NCBI GenBank assembly: GCA_947567425.1
Contig: CANOLV010000001.1
Coordinates: 124,001-188,000 of the forward strand
Source: an uncultured Porphyromonadaceae bacterium
GTDB lineage: Bacteria > Bacteroidota > Bacteroidia > Bacteroidales > Muribaculaceae
Length of the DNA: 64,000 bases
Direction: 5' to 3'
Each line of letters opens with the position of its first letter. Position 1 is the first letter of the stretch. A program made the position numbers and the translations under genes. The notes beneath the pieces are model-generated. The model had not been told where the DNA came from. It saw nothing but the letters and a program-made list of their open reading frames with translations, and ran no database searches. Below, piece after piece: positions 36,127 through 44,884 of the stretch.

Positions 36127-37629
36127 TTAATACGATTCCGTCCAGCGGCGTTCCAATGTTTCACGTCCCACTTCACGGCTCTCGGAGTGGTCAATGTCCC
36201 ATTCTTTACTGCAATAAGGACAGTGATGATGAGTCCTCCATTTGTCGGTGCGCGTGGTGACTCTCACTTTACGGCGTGAGTTGGATATATCCGAACCAGC
36301 ATGACGCCGTGAAATATCCGACGTGCCTGCATCTTCCCATTTTGTACTGCTGCTATAAGTTGAACCTAAATCGGTGCTTCCCGTCTGCTGTCCGGAGAAA
36401 TTATGGCAATTTGCGCAACGTTTCTCGTTTACGGTGGTAATCGGCACCGTAAACAAATAACATGTGATTATAAACCAAGCCCATGCGGCAACGATAAAAT
36501 TAAGTCCGTTATACGAGTCGTAGAACACCTCGTAAACATAGCGCCCGATTCCAACCACAAGCACTGCGTTAAGTAGCCAGAGAATGGCTGAACTCATTGA
36601 CTTAAAGAGATATTTTACAATGATATAGCACCAAATGTACTTGCAGAATACGAATCCGGCTACGGCATATATGCCCAAATTTATCAGCATCCCTCCGAAC
36701 GAGTCGTCGCCTATAGATAAATCAAGGTATGAGGCTCCCTGAATATAAAATATGCATAGGGGCATGAGCAGTATGACCCAACCGATGAAGCCTATCCGTT
36801 CACCCCACACCACACGGTCTGATTTTGAATGATCGTACAGTGAATAACGTCCAGAAAGACGTATATACCAAGGAATTATAGCCATAGGTAAGCCTGTCGA
36901 CAATATCATCATGGCAAATACTATGTCCCATGTCGAGGCTACATCTCTGATTGAGAAAATTCCCGCTATCTCAAAGATGGTGAAAATCATAGACAAGGCT
37001 ACGACGGTATAGCCGATAGCGACGGAGAAATTCCTCCGGCTGCCGGGCTTTATGGTATAGTTGTACCACCTGCTCAGCCAGATGCACAGGACGATCGAAA
37101 CGACGAACAAAACGAGCATAATCAATGTTCCAGGCCCCGGACTCATAATGAAGGTGGGATATGCAGTTAAAAATGTCGATTTTGCGGCACCCGATCCTGG
37201 ACCGGGGTTATCGTCGCTTCTTTCGCCTGCAATTGGGGCGGTTTCGGCGTTCTGAACAGCTTTGGGATAGTCGAATGAAGCGACTTCCCCTATAATGGAG
37301 ATGTATTTTGCTGAAACATAGCCATTTTTACCCTTCAGAGTCTCCACGTAGAACCATTCCTCTTCGACCGAAGTGTCCGATAGTATAGTCAGAGTGTCGG
37401 TTGTAAGCAGTCCGGTGACTATTTCGTAGTCAGTGCCGGGACCGGTACGTAGGTTTACTATGGTTTTAGGAACACCGACAGTCAGCTTTTCGGCTTCTTG
37501 CGACTTCTTGTTTGAGCATCCGGACAGCATACCAATCACTGTAAGACAGGCTATCCAAGTAAAAATACACCTCTTGTACTTTAATGCTGACACTATCGAT
37601 AAGCAAAGTGGCGAAATGAATAATCTCAT
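36127..37629 (-). CDS. SH3b-domain membrane protein with seven helices and zinc-ribbon-like tail
   Basis: A 500-residue protein beginning with a hydrophobic segment and a lipobox-like LSGC. A bacterial SH3 domain follows (NLRTGPGTDYE, then WFYVETLKGKNGYVSAKYI). Seven hydrophobic helices occupy about 165-400. The tail has CANC and CPYC pairs and is rich in Arg/Ser. ATG 37629 is chosen; 37653 is an upstream alternative, and both leave an unusually long n-region, so the start is uncertain. I do not recognise this combination as a named family. It lies 29 bp behind rlmN and 20 bp before the CxxC-repeat gene. Confidence 0.7.
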   Translation of the reverse strand: MRLFISPLCLSIVSALKYKRCIFTWIACLTVIGMLSGCSNKKSQEAEKLTVGVPKTIVNLRTGPGTDYEIVTGLLTTDTLTILSDTSVEEEWFYVETLKGKNGYVSAKYISIIGEVASFDYPKAVQNAETAPIAGERSDDNPGPGSGAAKSTFLTAYPTFIMSPGPGTLIMLVLFVVSIVLCIWLSRWYNYTIKPGSRRNFSVAIGYTVVALSMIFTIFEIAGIFSIRDVASTWDIVFAMMILSTGLPMAIIPWYIRLSGRYSLYDHSKSDRVVWGERIGFIGWVILLMPLCIFYIQGASYLDLSIGDDSFGGMLINLGIYAVAGFVFCKYIWCYIIVKYLFKSMSSAILWLLNAVLVVGIGRYVYEVFYDSYNGLNFIVAAWAWFIITCYLFTVPITTVNEKRCANCHNFSGQQTGSTDLGSTYSSSTKWEDAGTSDISRRHAGSDISNSRRKVRVTTRTDKWRTHHHCPYCSKEWDIDHSESREVGRETLERRWTESY

Positions 37630-37658
37630 ATTATTATGGTTTAATTCAAGCAATTTTG

Positions 37659-38687
37659 TTACTTACGCTTTTGCCCGGCGAGCATTCCACAAGCGGCCGC
37701 AATGTCCTCGCCTCTCGACGCGCGTATCGTGGCCGTGATGCCGAGTTCGTTAAGACGGTCGCGGAACGCCACCATCGTATCGTCGTCCGAGGTCCTCAGG
37801 TCGCTGTCGGGGATGGCATGGAAACGTATCAGGTTCACCCTGCAGTCAAGCCCCTTCATCAGACGCGCCAAGGCCATGGCATGGCGCATATTGTCGTTCA
37901 GACCACCCCACATTATATATTCCACCGACAGCCTTCGCTGATGGGCGAAGTCATAGCCACGTAGCATCTCGATGACGCTTTTCAACGGATATGCCTTCTC
38001 GACAGGCATCAGCTCAGCACGCTCCTCGGAGAATGGCGAGTGGACACTGATGGCCACGTGGACCTTAGTCGAGTCAAGAAGAGTGCGCAGTTCCGCGATC
38101 TTGCCGATCGACGACACCGTGATCCTCTTCGGACTCCATGCCAGTCCCCATGGGGCAGTAAGTATCTCAATGGCTTCAAGTACAGGCTGGAGGTTATCCA
38201 TCGGCTCACCCATGCCCATAAACACGATGTTTGTGAGCGACTCGCTGCCGTCTACGGAAAGCACTTGATTGATTATGTCATGCACATCCAGATTACCGTG
38301 AAACCCCTGTCGGCCAGTCATGCAGAACCGACAGCCCATACGGCATCCGGCCTGCGACGACACGCACAGCGTGGCACGGTCCTTATCCGGAATATATACC
38401 GCCTCTACATCGCGTCCGCCTCGGCCGTCAAACAGATATTTGACAGTTCCGTCCACCGATTTGGCCCGTGCCTTGGGCAACACGCGCCCGACACAATAGG
38501 TTTCCTTCAGACGCGCCCGGCCTTTCAGCGACAGATTTGTCATCTCGTCGATATCCACCACACGCTTCTCATACAGCCACTGGGCCATCTGCTTGGCGGC
38601 AAACGAAGGAAGGCCGCATTCTCCGGCCACCGACTTGAGCTTCTCTATATTCATTCCCAAAAGTGGGATCAATCCATTCTGTACCAT
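37659..38687 (-). CDS. rlmN: 23S rRNA m2A2503 / tRNA m2A37 methyltransferase
   Basis: A 342-residue radical SAM enzyme. The iron-sulfur Cys triad is Cys115, Cys119, Cys122 (CRMGCRFC). The two mechanistic cysteines correspond to Cys108 (TLCVSSQAGC) and Cys333 (AACGML). An N-terminal helical domain ends with the conserved 'FAAKQMAQWLYEKRV'. It methylates A2503 of 23S rRNA and A37 of some tRNAs. It heads a minus-strand run of rlmN, SH3b protein, CxxC protein and rsmF-type gene, with a full consensus promoter 8 bp before the ATG. Confidence 0.96.
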   Translation of the reverse strand: MVQNGLIPLLGMNIEKLKSVAGECGLPSFAAKQMAQWLYEKRVVDIDEMTNLSLKGRARLKETYCVGRVLPKARAKSVDGTVKYLFDGRGGRDVEAVYIPDKDRATLCVSSQAGCRMGCRFCMTGRQGFHGNLDVHDIINQVLSVDGSESLTNIVFMGMGEPMDNLQPVLEAIEILTAPWGLAWSPKRITVSSIGKIAELRTLLDSTKVHVAISVHSPFSEERAELMPVEKAYPLKSVIEMLRGYDFAHQRRLSVEYIMWGGLNDNMRHAMALARLMKGLDCRVNLIRFHAIPDSDLRTSDDDTMVAFRDRLNELGITATIRASRGEDIAAACGMLAGQKRK

Positions 38688-38694
38688 AACACCA

Positions 38695-38725
38695 CAAAGT
38701 TACGCAATTCTTTCCGCAAACCAAA
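38695..38725 (-). promoter_or_regulatory. Promoter of the rlmN operon, near-leaderless
   Basis: Minus-strand TTTG (38725-38722), 19 bp, TAACTTTG (38702-38695) form a full consensus. Only 7 bases separate the box from ATG 38687, implying a leader of about 0-4 nt. Confidence 0.8.
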
Positions 38726-38863
38726 CCAAGCCCTTACTCCGCCTAAGCAGACATAGGCCGACAGCAACTCCACATTGGTTAAATATACTTAAAAATGGCA
38801 TACAATAAGCATTCTTCCCGGCCTTCGGCCATATTTATGCCTCTGCAATACAATTATTTTCTG

Positions 38864-38871
38864 TATGTTTG
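38864..38871 (+). promoter_or_regulatory. -7 promoter element of the DUF2851 gene
   Basis: TATGTTTG matches TAnnTTTG and places transcription start near 38878, just before ATG 38893. A TTG codon inside the box, in frame, cannot be the start. Confidence 0.65.
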
Positions 38872-38892
38872 CATTTCCCTACTCCTCAACCC

Positions 38893-40179
38893 ATGGAACG
38901 CCTGATGCAGTATATATGGCAACATCGTCTATGGCCGGCAACCGACATGTCGACCGTCGACGGCAGGCATGTGCAGGTGATCGACACCGGACGGCTCAAC
39001 ACCGACTCCGGACCTGACTTTTTCAACGCCAAAGTGCGGATCGGCGATCAGATGTGGGCAGGCGACGTAGAGATCCACGTCAACGCCAGCGACTGGCACC
39101 GGCACGGCCATGACGGCGACCGGGCATACGAATCAGTGATTCTTCACGTAGTAGGCCGCGACGACACATCCATAAAGCGCTCCGACGGCCAGACCATACC
39201 CCAGATGCGCATGCCCTGCACTCCCGATTTCAGCCAAAGCTACCGCAGTCTGCTGGATCTCGCAGGACACCATCTGCCATGCGCCGACGAAATAAAGTCC
39301 ATGCGTCAGCTGGACATACACGGATGGATCGACTGCCTCGCCTACGAAAGGCTTTACCGGAAAGCCGAACATATCGGAAAACTGCTTGCCGACAGTGCCG
39401 GCGACTGGGAGTCAGCCTGCTATGCCACCACGGCCCGAGGCCTTGGATTCGGTATAAACAGCGAACCATTTGAACGGCTCGCACTCGCCACTCCGCTACG
39501 CATACTTCACAAACACGCCGACTCTCAGCTGAGCATGGAGGCCATTCTGTTCGGACAGTCCGGGCTGCTCGACGACGCTCCGGACACGGATGCATACGTG
39601 GATCTGCTAAAACGCGAATACGCATTTCTATCCAATAAGTTTGCCCTCAAACGGCCCCACTCTCCCGGGTGGAAAATGTCACGGATGAGACCTCCGAACT
39701 TCCCACATCGGCGCATAGCGTTTCTGGCGGCGCTGCTATTCGGCGGATTCCGGCTGATGTCAAGAATCACGGGAGCCACGTCCATAGAAGATGCACGGCG
39801 GCTCTTCTCCGTAGAACTCACCGGTTACTGGGCTTCGCACTACACTTTCGGATGCGGACTGGACAGCGGTTCTGCCGCAGTTCTCGGACGCGGGTCGATC
39901 GACACTCTTATCATAAATGTAGCAGTACCGCTTCTGCACGCCTACGGATGCGCCACCGGTAATCTCGCCATGTCGGACCGCGCTGTGGAATTTCTCCACA
40001 ATCTCGGTCCAGAACAGAATTCCGTGACGCGGATGTTCAAGGAGAACGGCCTACCCTGCGACGATGCATTCACATCGCAAGCCCTCATTCAGCTACGCCG
40101 CGAATATTGCGAAGCCAAAAAGTGCCTCTTCTGCCGTATCGGCCACCGGTACCTGTCACAAAAGACCAAACGCACATAA
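38893..40179 (+). CDS. DUF2851 family protein
   Basis: A 428-residue protein matching DUF2851 throughout: 'MQYIWQHRLWP' at the N-terminus, the 'SGPDFFNAKVRIGDQMWAGDVEIHVNASDWHRHGH' core (nuclease-like acidic and His residues) and a C-terminal CLFCRIG segment. The core pattern of Asp, Glu and His in short strands suggests a restriction-endonuclease-like fold, but activity is unproven. It is cytoplasmic, with no signal peptide. It is transcribed divergently from rlmN with its own promoter. Confidence 0.85.
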   Translation: MERLMQYIWQHRLWPATDMSTVDGRHVQVIDTGRLNTDSGPDFFNAKVRIGDQMWAGDVEIHVNASDWHRHGHDGDRAYESVILHVVGRDDTSIKRSDGQTIPQMRMPCTPDFSQSYRSLLDLAGHHLPCADEIKSMRQLDIHGWIDCLAYERLYRKAEHIGKLLADSAGDWESACYATTARGLGFGINSEPFERLALATPLRILHKHADSQLSMEAILFGQSGLLDDAPDTDAYVDLLKREYAFLSNKFALKRPHSPGWKMSRMRPPNFPHRRIAFLAALLFGGFRLMSRITGATSIEDARRLFSVELTGYWASHYTFGCGLDSGSAAVLGRGSIDTLIINVAVPLLHAYGCATGNLAMSDRAVEFLHNLGPEQNSVTRMFKENGLPCDDAFTSQALIQLRREYCEAKKCLFCRIGHRYLSQKTKRT

Positions 40180-40270
40180 CACCCACCCCCATATCCGGCC
40201 ACAGACATCCCTGCTTCGGACACTATGTTAACATTTGTTGCCCAAATGGCGCTTAATCCGAATTTATTCG

Positions 40271-40278
40271 TATATTTG
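40271..40278 (+). promoter_or_regulatory. -7 promoter element of the namZ operon
   Basis: TATATTTG lies 13 bp before ATG 40292, so the leader should be under 10 nt. Confidence 0.65.
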
Positions 40279-40291
40279 TAAATTATTTATT

Positions 40292-41476
40292 ATGGACTAC
40301 AAATATAACAGAGTGAATACCATCCTGCTCCGGATTTTGCTGGTTGTGCTGTCATTGCTACCCGTCAGGCTCAGCGCCATCTCGGTCGGTGCCGCAAGGA
40401 CCGACATGTACCGTCCTTTGCTGAAAGACAAGCGCGTGGCACTACTGTCAAACCACACCGGAATCGTCGGCGACAAGCATACGCTCGACATAATGCTCGA
40501 CAACGGCATCAACGTCACCCATATACTATCGCCCGAACATGGCTTCAGAGGCACTGCCGACGCCGGACAGCATGTGGCGGCCTCCACCGACCCGGTGAGC
40601 GGCCTGCCCATAGTGTCGCTCTATACCGGAGGGAAAGATGTGCTCCCTGCCGAATTGCTGTCGAAACTCGATGCCATAGCAGTCGACATGCAGGATGTCG
40701 GGACAAGATTCTACACGTATCATATCACCATGCTGAAAGTGATGGAAGCGGCGGCGTCAAAAGGCATACCCGTCATAGTGTTCGACAGGCCGAATCCGCT
40801 CGGCATGGTCATCGACGGCCCTGTGCTCGACATGTCGCTTAGATCAGGAGTCGGACGCATACCCGTGCCGGTGCTTCATGGCCTTACAATGGGCGAGATA
40901 GCCCTTATGGCCAATGGTGAAGGCTGGCTCCGTGACGGACTCAAAGCAAACCTGACGGTCATTCCGGTCGAGGGATACACCCACGACACTCCATACAGCC
41001 TGCCGGTGGCGCCATCGCCAAATCTGAAGACCATGGGCGCCATCTACCTCTATCCCTCGCTGTGCTACTTTGAAGGCACCACCGCGAGTGTCGGACGCGG
41101 CACCGAAGCGCCGTTCCAGCTATACGGTCATCCGGCCATGAAGGCCAGGGGATTCTCGTTCACGCCACGTTCAATGCCGGGAGCAAAGAATCCGCCACAG
41201 CTCGGACGCAAATGCAACGGAGTCGACCTAAGAAGCATCCCTGACTCAACGGCCATGGCCAAAGGGGTCGACTTAAGCTATATAATCGATGCATACACAT
41301 CGATGACCACCGGCAAAAGCTCCTTTTTCACATCATTCTTCGACAAGCTTATCGGCAACCGCAATGTCCGCAGGATGATAGAACAGGGACATTCTGCCGA
41401 AGAAATACGGGCCTCCTGGAGCCAGGAACTCGACACATACAAAGCTCTCCGCGCAAAGTACATAATTTATCCCTGA
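40292..41476 (+). CDS. namZ: Exo-beta-N-acetylmuramidase NamZ (DUF1343)
   Basis: A 394-residue exported protein with a signal peptide (hydrophobic run to LSAIS). It matches the NamZ/DUF1343 family: ALLSNHTGIVG, the SPEHGFRG motif with the likely catalytic Glu, 'DMQDVGTRFYTY' and 'FDRPNPLGG-like' segments, and the C-terminal 'YFEGTTASVGRGTEAPF'. NamZ enzymes release MurNAc from the non-reducing ends of peptidoglycan fragments. A sodium:solute symporter gene follows after only 3 bp, suggesting joint recovery of a wall-derived sugar. An in-frame upstream ATG at 40235 precedes the promoter and is rejected. Confidence 0.9.
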   Translation: MDYKYNRVNTILLRILLVVLSLLPVRLSAISVGAARTDMYRPLLKDKRVALLSNHTGIVGDKHTLDIMLDNGINVTHILSPEHGFRGTADAGQHVAASTDPVSGLPIVSLYTGGKDVLPAELLSKLDAIAVDMQDVGTRFYTYHITMLKVMEAAASKGIPVIVFDRPNPLGMVIDGPVLDMSLRSGVGRIPVPVLHGLTMGEIALMANGEGWLRDGLKANLTVIPVEGYTHDTPYSLPVAPSPNLKTMGAIYLYPSLCYFEGTTASVGRGTEAPFQLYGHPAMKARGFSFTPRSMPGAKNPPQLGRKCNGVDLRSIPDSTAMAKGVDLSYIIDAYTSMTTGKSSFFTSFFDKLIGNRNVRRMIEQGHSAEEIRASWSQELDTYKALRAKYIIYP

Positions 41477-41479
41477 CCA

Positions 41480-42961
41480 ATGACACCCACCGTAGTAATA
41501 ATCACCATCATAGCATATTTCGCAGTTCTGTTCGGAGTCAGCCATCTGTCGTCGCGCAAGTCGGACAACGCCACATTCTTCACCGGCAACCGGCGAATGC
41601 CGTGGCCCATAGTGGCCTTTGCCACACTCGGCGCGGCACTGTCGGGAGTGACATTCATCAGCGTGCCGGGAATGGTGGCTGAAAAAGGCTACAGCTATCT
41701 GCAAATGGGATTGGGATTCATCGTCGGATATGCTTTGATAGCATTCGTCCTCGTGCCGATGTTCTACCGGCGAAACCTCATCTCCATCTACGGCTATCTG
41801 GGCGAACGCTTCGGGACAAGCACCTACCGCACAGGGGCTTGGTTCTTCTTCGCATCCAAAATGCTCGGAGCGGCCGTTCGCTTCTTTGTAGTCTGCATAG
41901 TGCTGCAGACACTGGTGTTCGATCCGCTCGGCATACCGTTCAGCCTCAATGTGCTTGTCACCGTTGGTGTGATATGGCTCTACACCTTCAGAGGCGGCGT
42001 AAAGTCGGTCATCTGGACAGACCTTCTGAAAAGCTTCTGCCTGGTGACATCCGTAGCCCTTTGCATCTACTTCATCGCACGCAATCTCGACCTGTCGTTT
42101 TCCGGACTCGCCTCAAGCATCGCCGGACACGGATCATCGAGAATATTCTACTTCGACGATCCCTCAAAAGGAATATATTTCTGGAAGCAGTTCGTGGCAG
42201 GAATATTCATGGTCATCGCCATGACCGGACTCGACCAGGACATGATGCAGCGCAACCTCGCGTGCCGCGATTCGCGGGAATGCCGAAAAAACATGCTGAC
42301 CAGCGGCATTCTGCAGTTCTTCCTGATAGCCATGTTCCTGATGCTCGGCACATTGCTGGTGATATACATCGACAGCACCCCGTCACTGTCAATGCCTGAA
42401 AAATCCGACGACATATTCGGAATCGTAGCCTCACACCAATCATTGCCCGTGGCTGTAGGCATACTGTTCGTGGTCGGATTGATAGCCGCCGCATATTCAG
42501 CCGCCGGATCGGCCCTCGTGTCGCTTACCACATCCTTCACCGTAGACATCCTCGGAGCCTCGGACATGGAGGAAAAAAGACTTACACGGTTAAGAAAACT
42601 GGTTCACATGGCCATGGCCGCAACCATGGGGATCATAATCATAGTCTTCTTCATGGTCAATGAGGAAGACGCCATAAGCGCGGTATATATATTAGCTTCA
42701 TATACCTACGGTCCTTTGCTGGGGCTGTTCATATTCGGGATGTTCTGCAACAAGTCAGTGAATGACCGTCTTGTGCCGTTCGTGTGTCTGCTCGCCCCCG
42801 CCCTATGCTGGGGGGCAAAGCATTATTTAAAGTCAGCATGGAACTATGAATTGAGTTTTGAACTCCTGCTCCTTAACGCGTTCCTCACCATCTGCGGACT
42901 CGTTCTTCTATCATGGCTCAGAGCCGGCCGGCCCGACAAGGTCGAGGCTCCGCAAGCCTAA
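41480..42961 (+). CDS. Sodium:solute symporter (SSS family)
   Basis: A 493-residue membrane protein with about 13 helices. SSS signatures include 'SSRKSDNATFFTGNRRMPWP' after helix 1, 'GYLGERFG' in the loop typical of the family, and 'GLIAAAYSAAGSALVSLTTSF' in the conserved sodium-site helix. It should import an organic solute with sodium across the inner membrane. It is 3 bp behind namZ and is almost certainly co-transcribed, so MurNAc or a muropeptide sugar is a plausible substrate (inference). Confidence 0.9.
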   Translation: MTPTVVIITIIAYFAVLFGVSHLSSRKSDNATFFTGNRRMPWPIVAFATLGAALSGVTFISVPGMVAEKGYSYLQMGLGFIVGYALIAFVLVPMFYRRNLISIYGYLGERFGTSTYRTGAWFFFASKMLGAAVRFFVVCIVLQTLVFDPLGIPFSLNVLVTVGVIWLYTFRGGVKSVIWTDLLKSFCLVTSVALCIYFIARNLDLSFSGLASSIAGHGSSRIFYFDDPSKGIYFWKQFVAGIFMVIAMTGLDQDMMQRNLACRDSRECRKNMLTSGILQFFLIAMFLMLGTLLVIYIDSTPSLSMPEKSDDIFGIVASHQSLPVAVGILFVVGLIAAAYSAAGSALVSLTTSFTVDILGASDMEEKRLTRLRKLVHMAMAATMGIIIIVFFMVNEEDAISAVYILASYTYGPLLGLFIFGMFCNKSVNDRLVPFVCLLAPALCWGAKHYLKSAWNYELSFELLLLNAFLTICGLVLLSWLRAGRPDKVEAPQA

Positions 42962-43007
42962 TGCATGACTTATTTTTTATTAAACCTCTCACTTTACGCA
43001 CATATCA

Positions 43008-43925
43008 ATGGCAAAAGACCTGTTCAGCCGGTATATCTGGCTAATCGATACCATAAAACGCTATGGCTCGCTGACCCGGGAAGAAATCGGCAAGCTTTGG
43101 CTACGTTCACCGTATTCCAACGGGGCTCCTCTCCCCCGACGCACATTCTACGCTTATAGAAGCGCCATCGAGGAACTGTTCAAAGTCAATATCGAATGTA
43201 ATCCATCGACTTTTGAATACTACATCGTGCAGAACAACGACCACTATGAAAGCGTGATGAACTGGCTCCTTAACTCAGCCTCCATCGGCAATCTGCTGAA
43301 CGACGCCGGCGACATAGCCGACATGATCTTTCTTGAGAATGTCCCGTCGGCACGGGAATATCTCTCGACTGTGGTCGATTCGCTTAAGAGCCACCGGCAG
43401 ATGAAATTCTCCTACCATCCATACTCACGCATCAACCCTACCCCCGATATAGTCATCGAACCCTACTTCCTGAAAATATTCAAGCAACGGTGGTATCTGA
43501 CCGGACGCAACGTCAAAGAGGACACGATAAAGACATACGCCCTCGACAGAATGAGCGAAGTCACCCTGCTCCCTTCGCAATACGCTATTCCTGATGACTT
43601 TGATGCCGAATCATACTTCCGCGACAGCTATGGCATAATCTTTGACGAGGGCGAGGTCAAGAACGTGGCCATAAAGACCGATGCCCGGCAAGCCAAATAT
43701 TTCAGATCCGTGCCGTTGCACCATTCACAGCACGAGACGCTCCATGACTCTTTCTCCATATTCTACTTCAAAATAAAGATTACGCCGGACTTTGTGCAGG
43801 AACTTCTGTCATACGGACCCAAAATAGTCGTGATGTCACCTCCCGAACTAAGGGCAATGATGATAACGTCACTACGCGAATCGCTCAACAACTACGACAG
43901 CTCGCTCTCAGGCCTCAACACATAA
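43008..43925 (+). CDS. WYL-domain transcriptional regulator
   Basis: A 305-residue protein with an N-terminal winged helix (SRYIWLIDTIKRYGSLTREEI) and a WYL domain near 120-220; the diagnostic RWYLTGRN segment is at about 163-170. A C-terminal WCX-like region follows. WYL proteins are ligand- or nucleic-acid-sensing regulators, often linked to DNA damage or phage defence. The gene is 46 bp after the symporter gene. A palindrome at the next promoter (43948-43978) is a possible target. No defence genes are adjacent. Confidence 0.88.
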   Translation: MAKDLFSRYIWLIDTIKRYGSLTREEIGKLWLRSPYSNGAPLPRRTFYAYRSAIEELFKVNIECNPSTFEYYIVQNNDHYESVMNWLLNSASIGNLLNDAGDIADMIFLENVPSAREYLSTVVDSLKSHRQMKFSYHPYSRINPTPDIVIEPYFLKIFKQRWYLTGRNVKEDTIKTYALDRMSEVTLLPSQYAIPDDFDAESYFRDSYGIIFDEGEVKNVAIKTDARQAKYFRSVPLHHSQHETLHDSFSIFYFKIKITPDFVQELLSYGPKIVVMSPPELRAMMITSLRESLNNYDSSLSGLNT

Positions 43926-43938
43926 TCCGATCTTACTC

Positions 43939-43978
43939 TTGTGTATCGCAGATTTTTTCTCTATTTTTGTAAATCTGC
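43939..43978 (+). promoter_or_regulatory. Promoter of the dtd operon inside an inverted repeat
   Basis: TTG (43939-43941), 20 bp, TATTTTTG (43962-43969) form a consensus promoter. GCAGATTT (43948-43955) and AAATCTGC (43971-43978) form a perfect 8-bp dyad around the -7 box, an operator-like layout. The leader is about 80 nt. Confidence 0.68.
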
Positions 43979-44057
43979 TCGGCCTTAAAGCACGGGTTAT
44001 TTGTTATGAATCTCATGGGACTCATGCGGTCCTTGGACTATATTCAGAATAACAGTT

Positions 44058-44510
44058 ATGAGAATAGTGATACAGCGAGTCAAAGATGCTTCAGTAAGCA
44101 TCGACGGAGAAATCCGGTCCTGCATCGGACAGGGACTCTTGGTACTTGTCGGCGTGGAACACGGCGATACTTCCGACGATGCGGCCTGGCTTGCGGCAAA
44201 GACTGCCGCCCTGCGCATCTTCGACGATGAGGCCGGAGTGATGAACCGATCGGTGAAAGACATCGGTGGCGACATCATTGCAGTAAGCCAGTTCACACTG
44301 ACGGCCTCCACACGCAAAGGCAACAGACCAAGCTACATAAGGGCCGCGGGCCATGACCTGGCCGTGCCGCTCTACGAAGAGTACTGCACCGCACTGCAGA
44401 CGGCACTCGGCAGAGACATCGGCCGTGGCGTATTCGGCGCAGACATGAAAGTAAGTCTAATAAACGACGGGCCGGTCACCATAATAATCGACTCCAAATT
44501 AAAAGAATAA
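44058..44510 (+). CDS. dtd: D-aminoacyl-tRNA deacylase
   Basis: A 150-residue protein of standard DTD length. It starts with MRIVIQRVKDASV, carries the active-site SQFTL motif and ends with the GPVTI cross-subunit motif (NDGPVTII here in place of the common NxGPVT). It removes D-amino acids and glycine mischarged on tRNA. The next gene starts 2 bp later, so they are translationally coupled. Confidence 0.95.
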   Translation: MRIVIQRVKDASVSIDGEIRSCIGQGLLVLVGVEHGDTSDDAAWLAAKTAALRIFDDEAGVMNRSVKDIGGDIIAVSQFTLTASTRKGNRPSYIRAAGHDLAVPLYEEYCTALQTALGRDIGRGVFGADMKVSLINDGPVTIIIDSKLKE

Positions 44511-44512
44511 GC

Positions 44513-44869
44513 ATGAACAGCCCAACCGACAATTCCATCACCATAGCACAGGCGCAAGCCACGGTCGACAGTTGGATCAAAACCATCGGAGTAAGATACT
44601 TCTCTCCTCTGACCAATATGGCCATACTCACTGAAGAGGTGGGTGAAGTGGCCCGGATCATGGCCAGAATGCATGGCGACCAATCGTTCAAACCGGGAGA
44701 AAACGGCGATTCGCTCGCTGACGAACTTGCCGATGTGATGTGGGTAGTCATGGCCATCGCCAACCAAAACGGCATCTCTCTCCAGGAAGCCTTCACCGAG
44801 AATCTGCGCAAAAAGACCTCTCGCGACTCGTCAAGGCACCGAGAAAACCCGAAACTACAAAACAACTAA
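44513..44869 (+). CDS. MazG-like nucleotide pyrophosphohydrolase
   Basis: A 118-residue all-alpha NTP pyrophosphohydrolase with the metal-binding EExxE (TEEVGEVAR) and the ExxD motif ELADVMW. It should hydrolyse noncanonical or dNTPs to the monophosphate. It sits between dtd and deoC in a compact operon with a quality-control and nucleotide-salvage theme. The single-domain length fits the short MazG-like group. Confidence 0.87.
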   Translation: MNSPTDNSITIAQAQATVDSWIKTIGVRYFSPLTNMAILTEEVGEVARIMARMHGDQSFKPGENGDSLADELADVMWVVMAIANQNGISLQEAFTENLRKKTSRDSSRHRENPKLQNN

Positions 44870-44884
44870 AATATATATAATATT

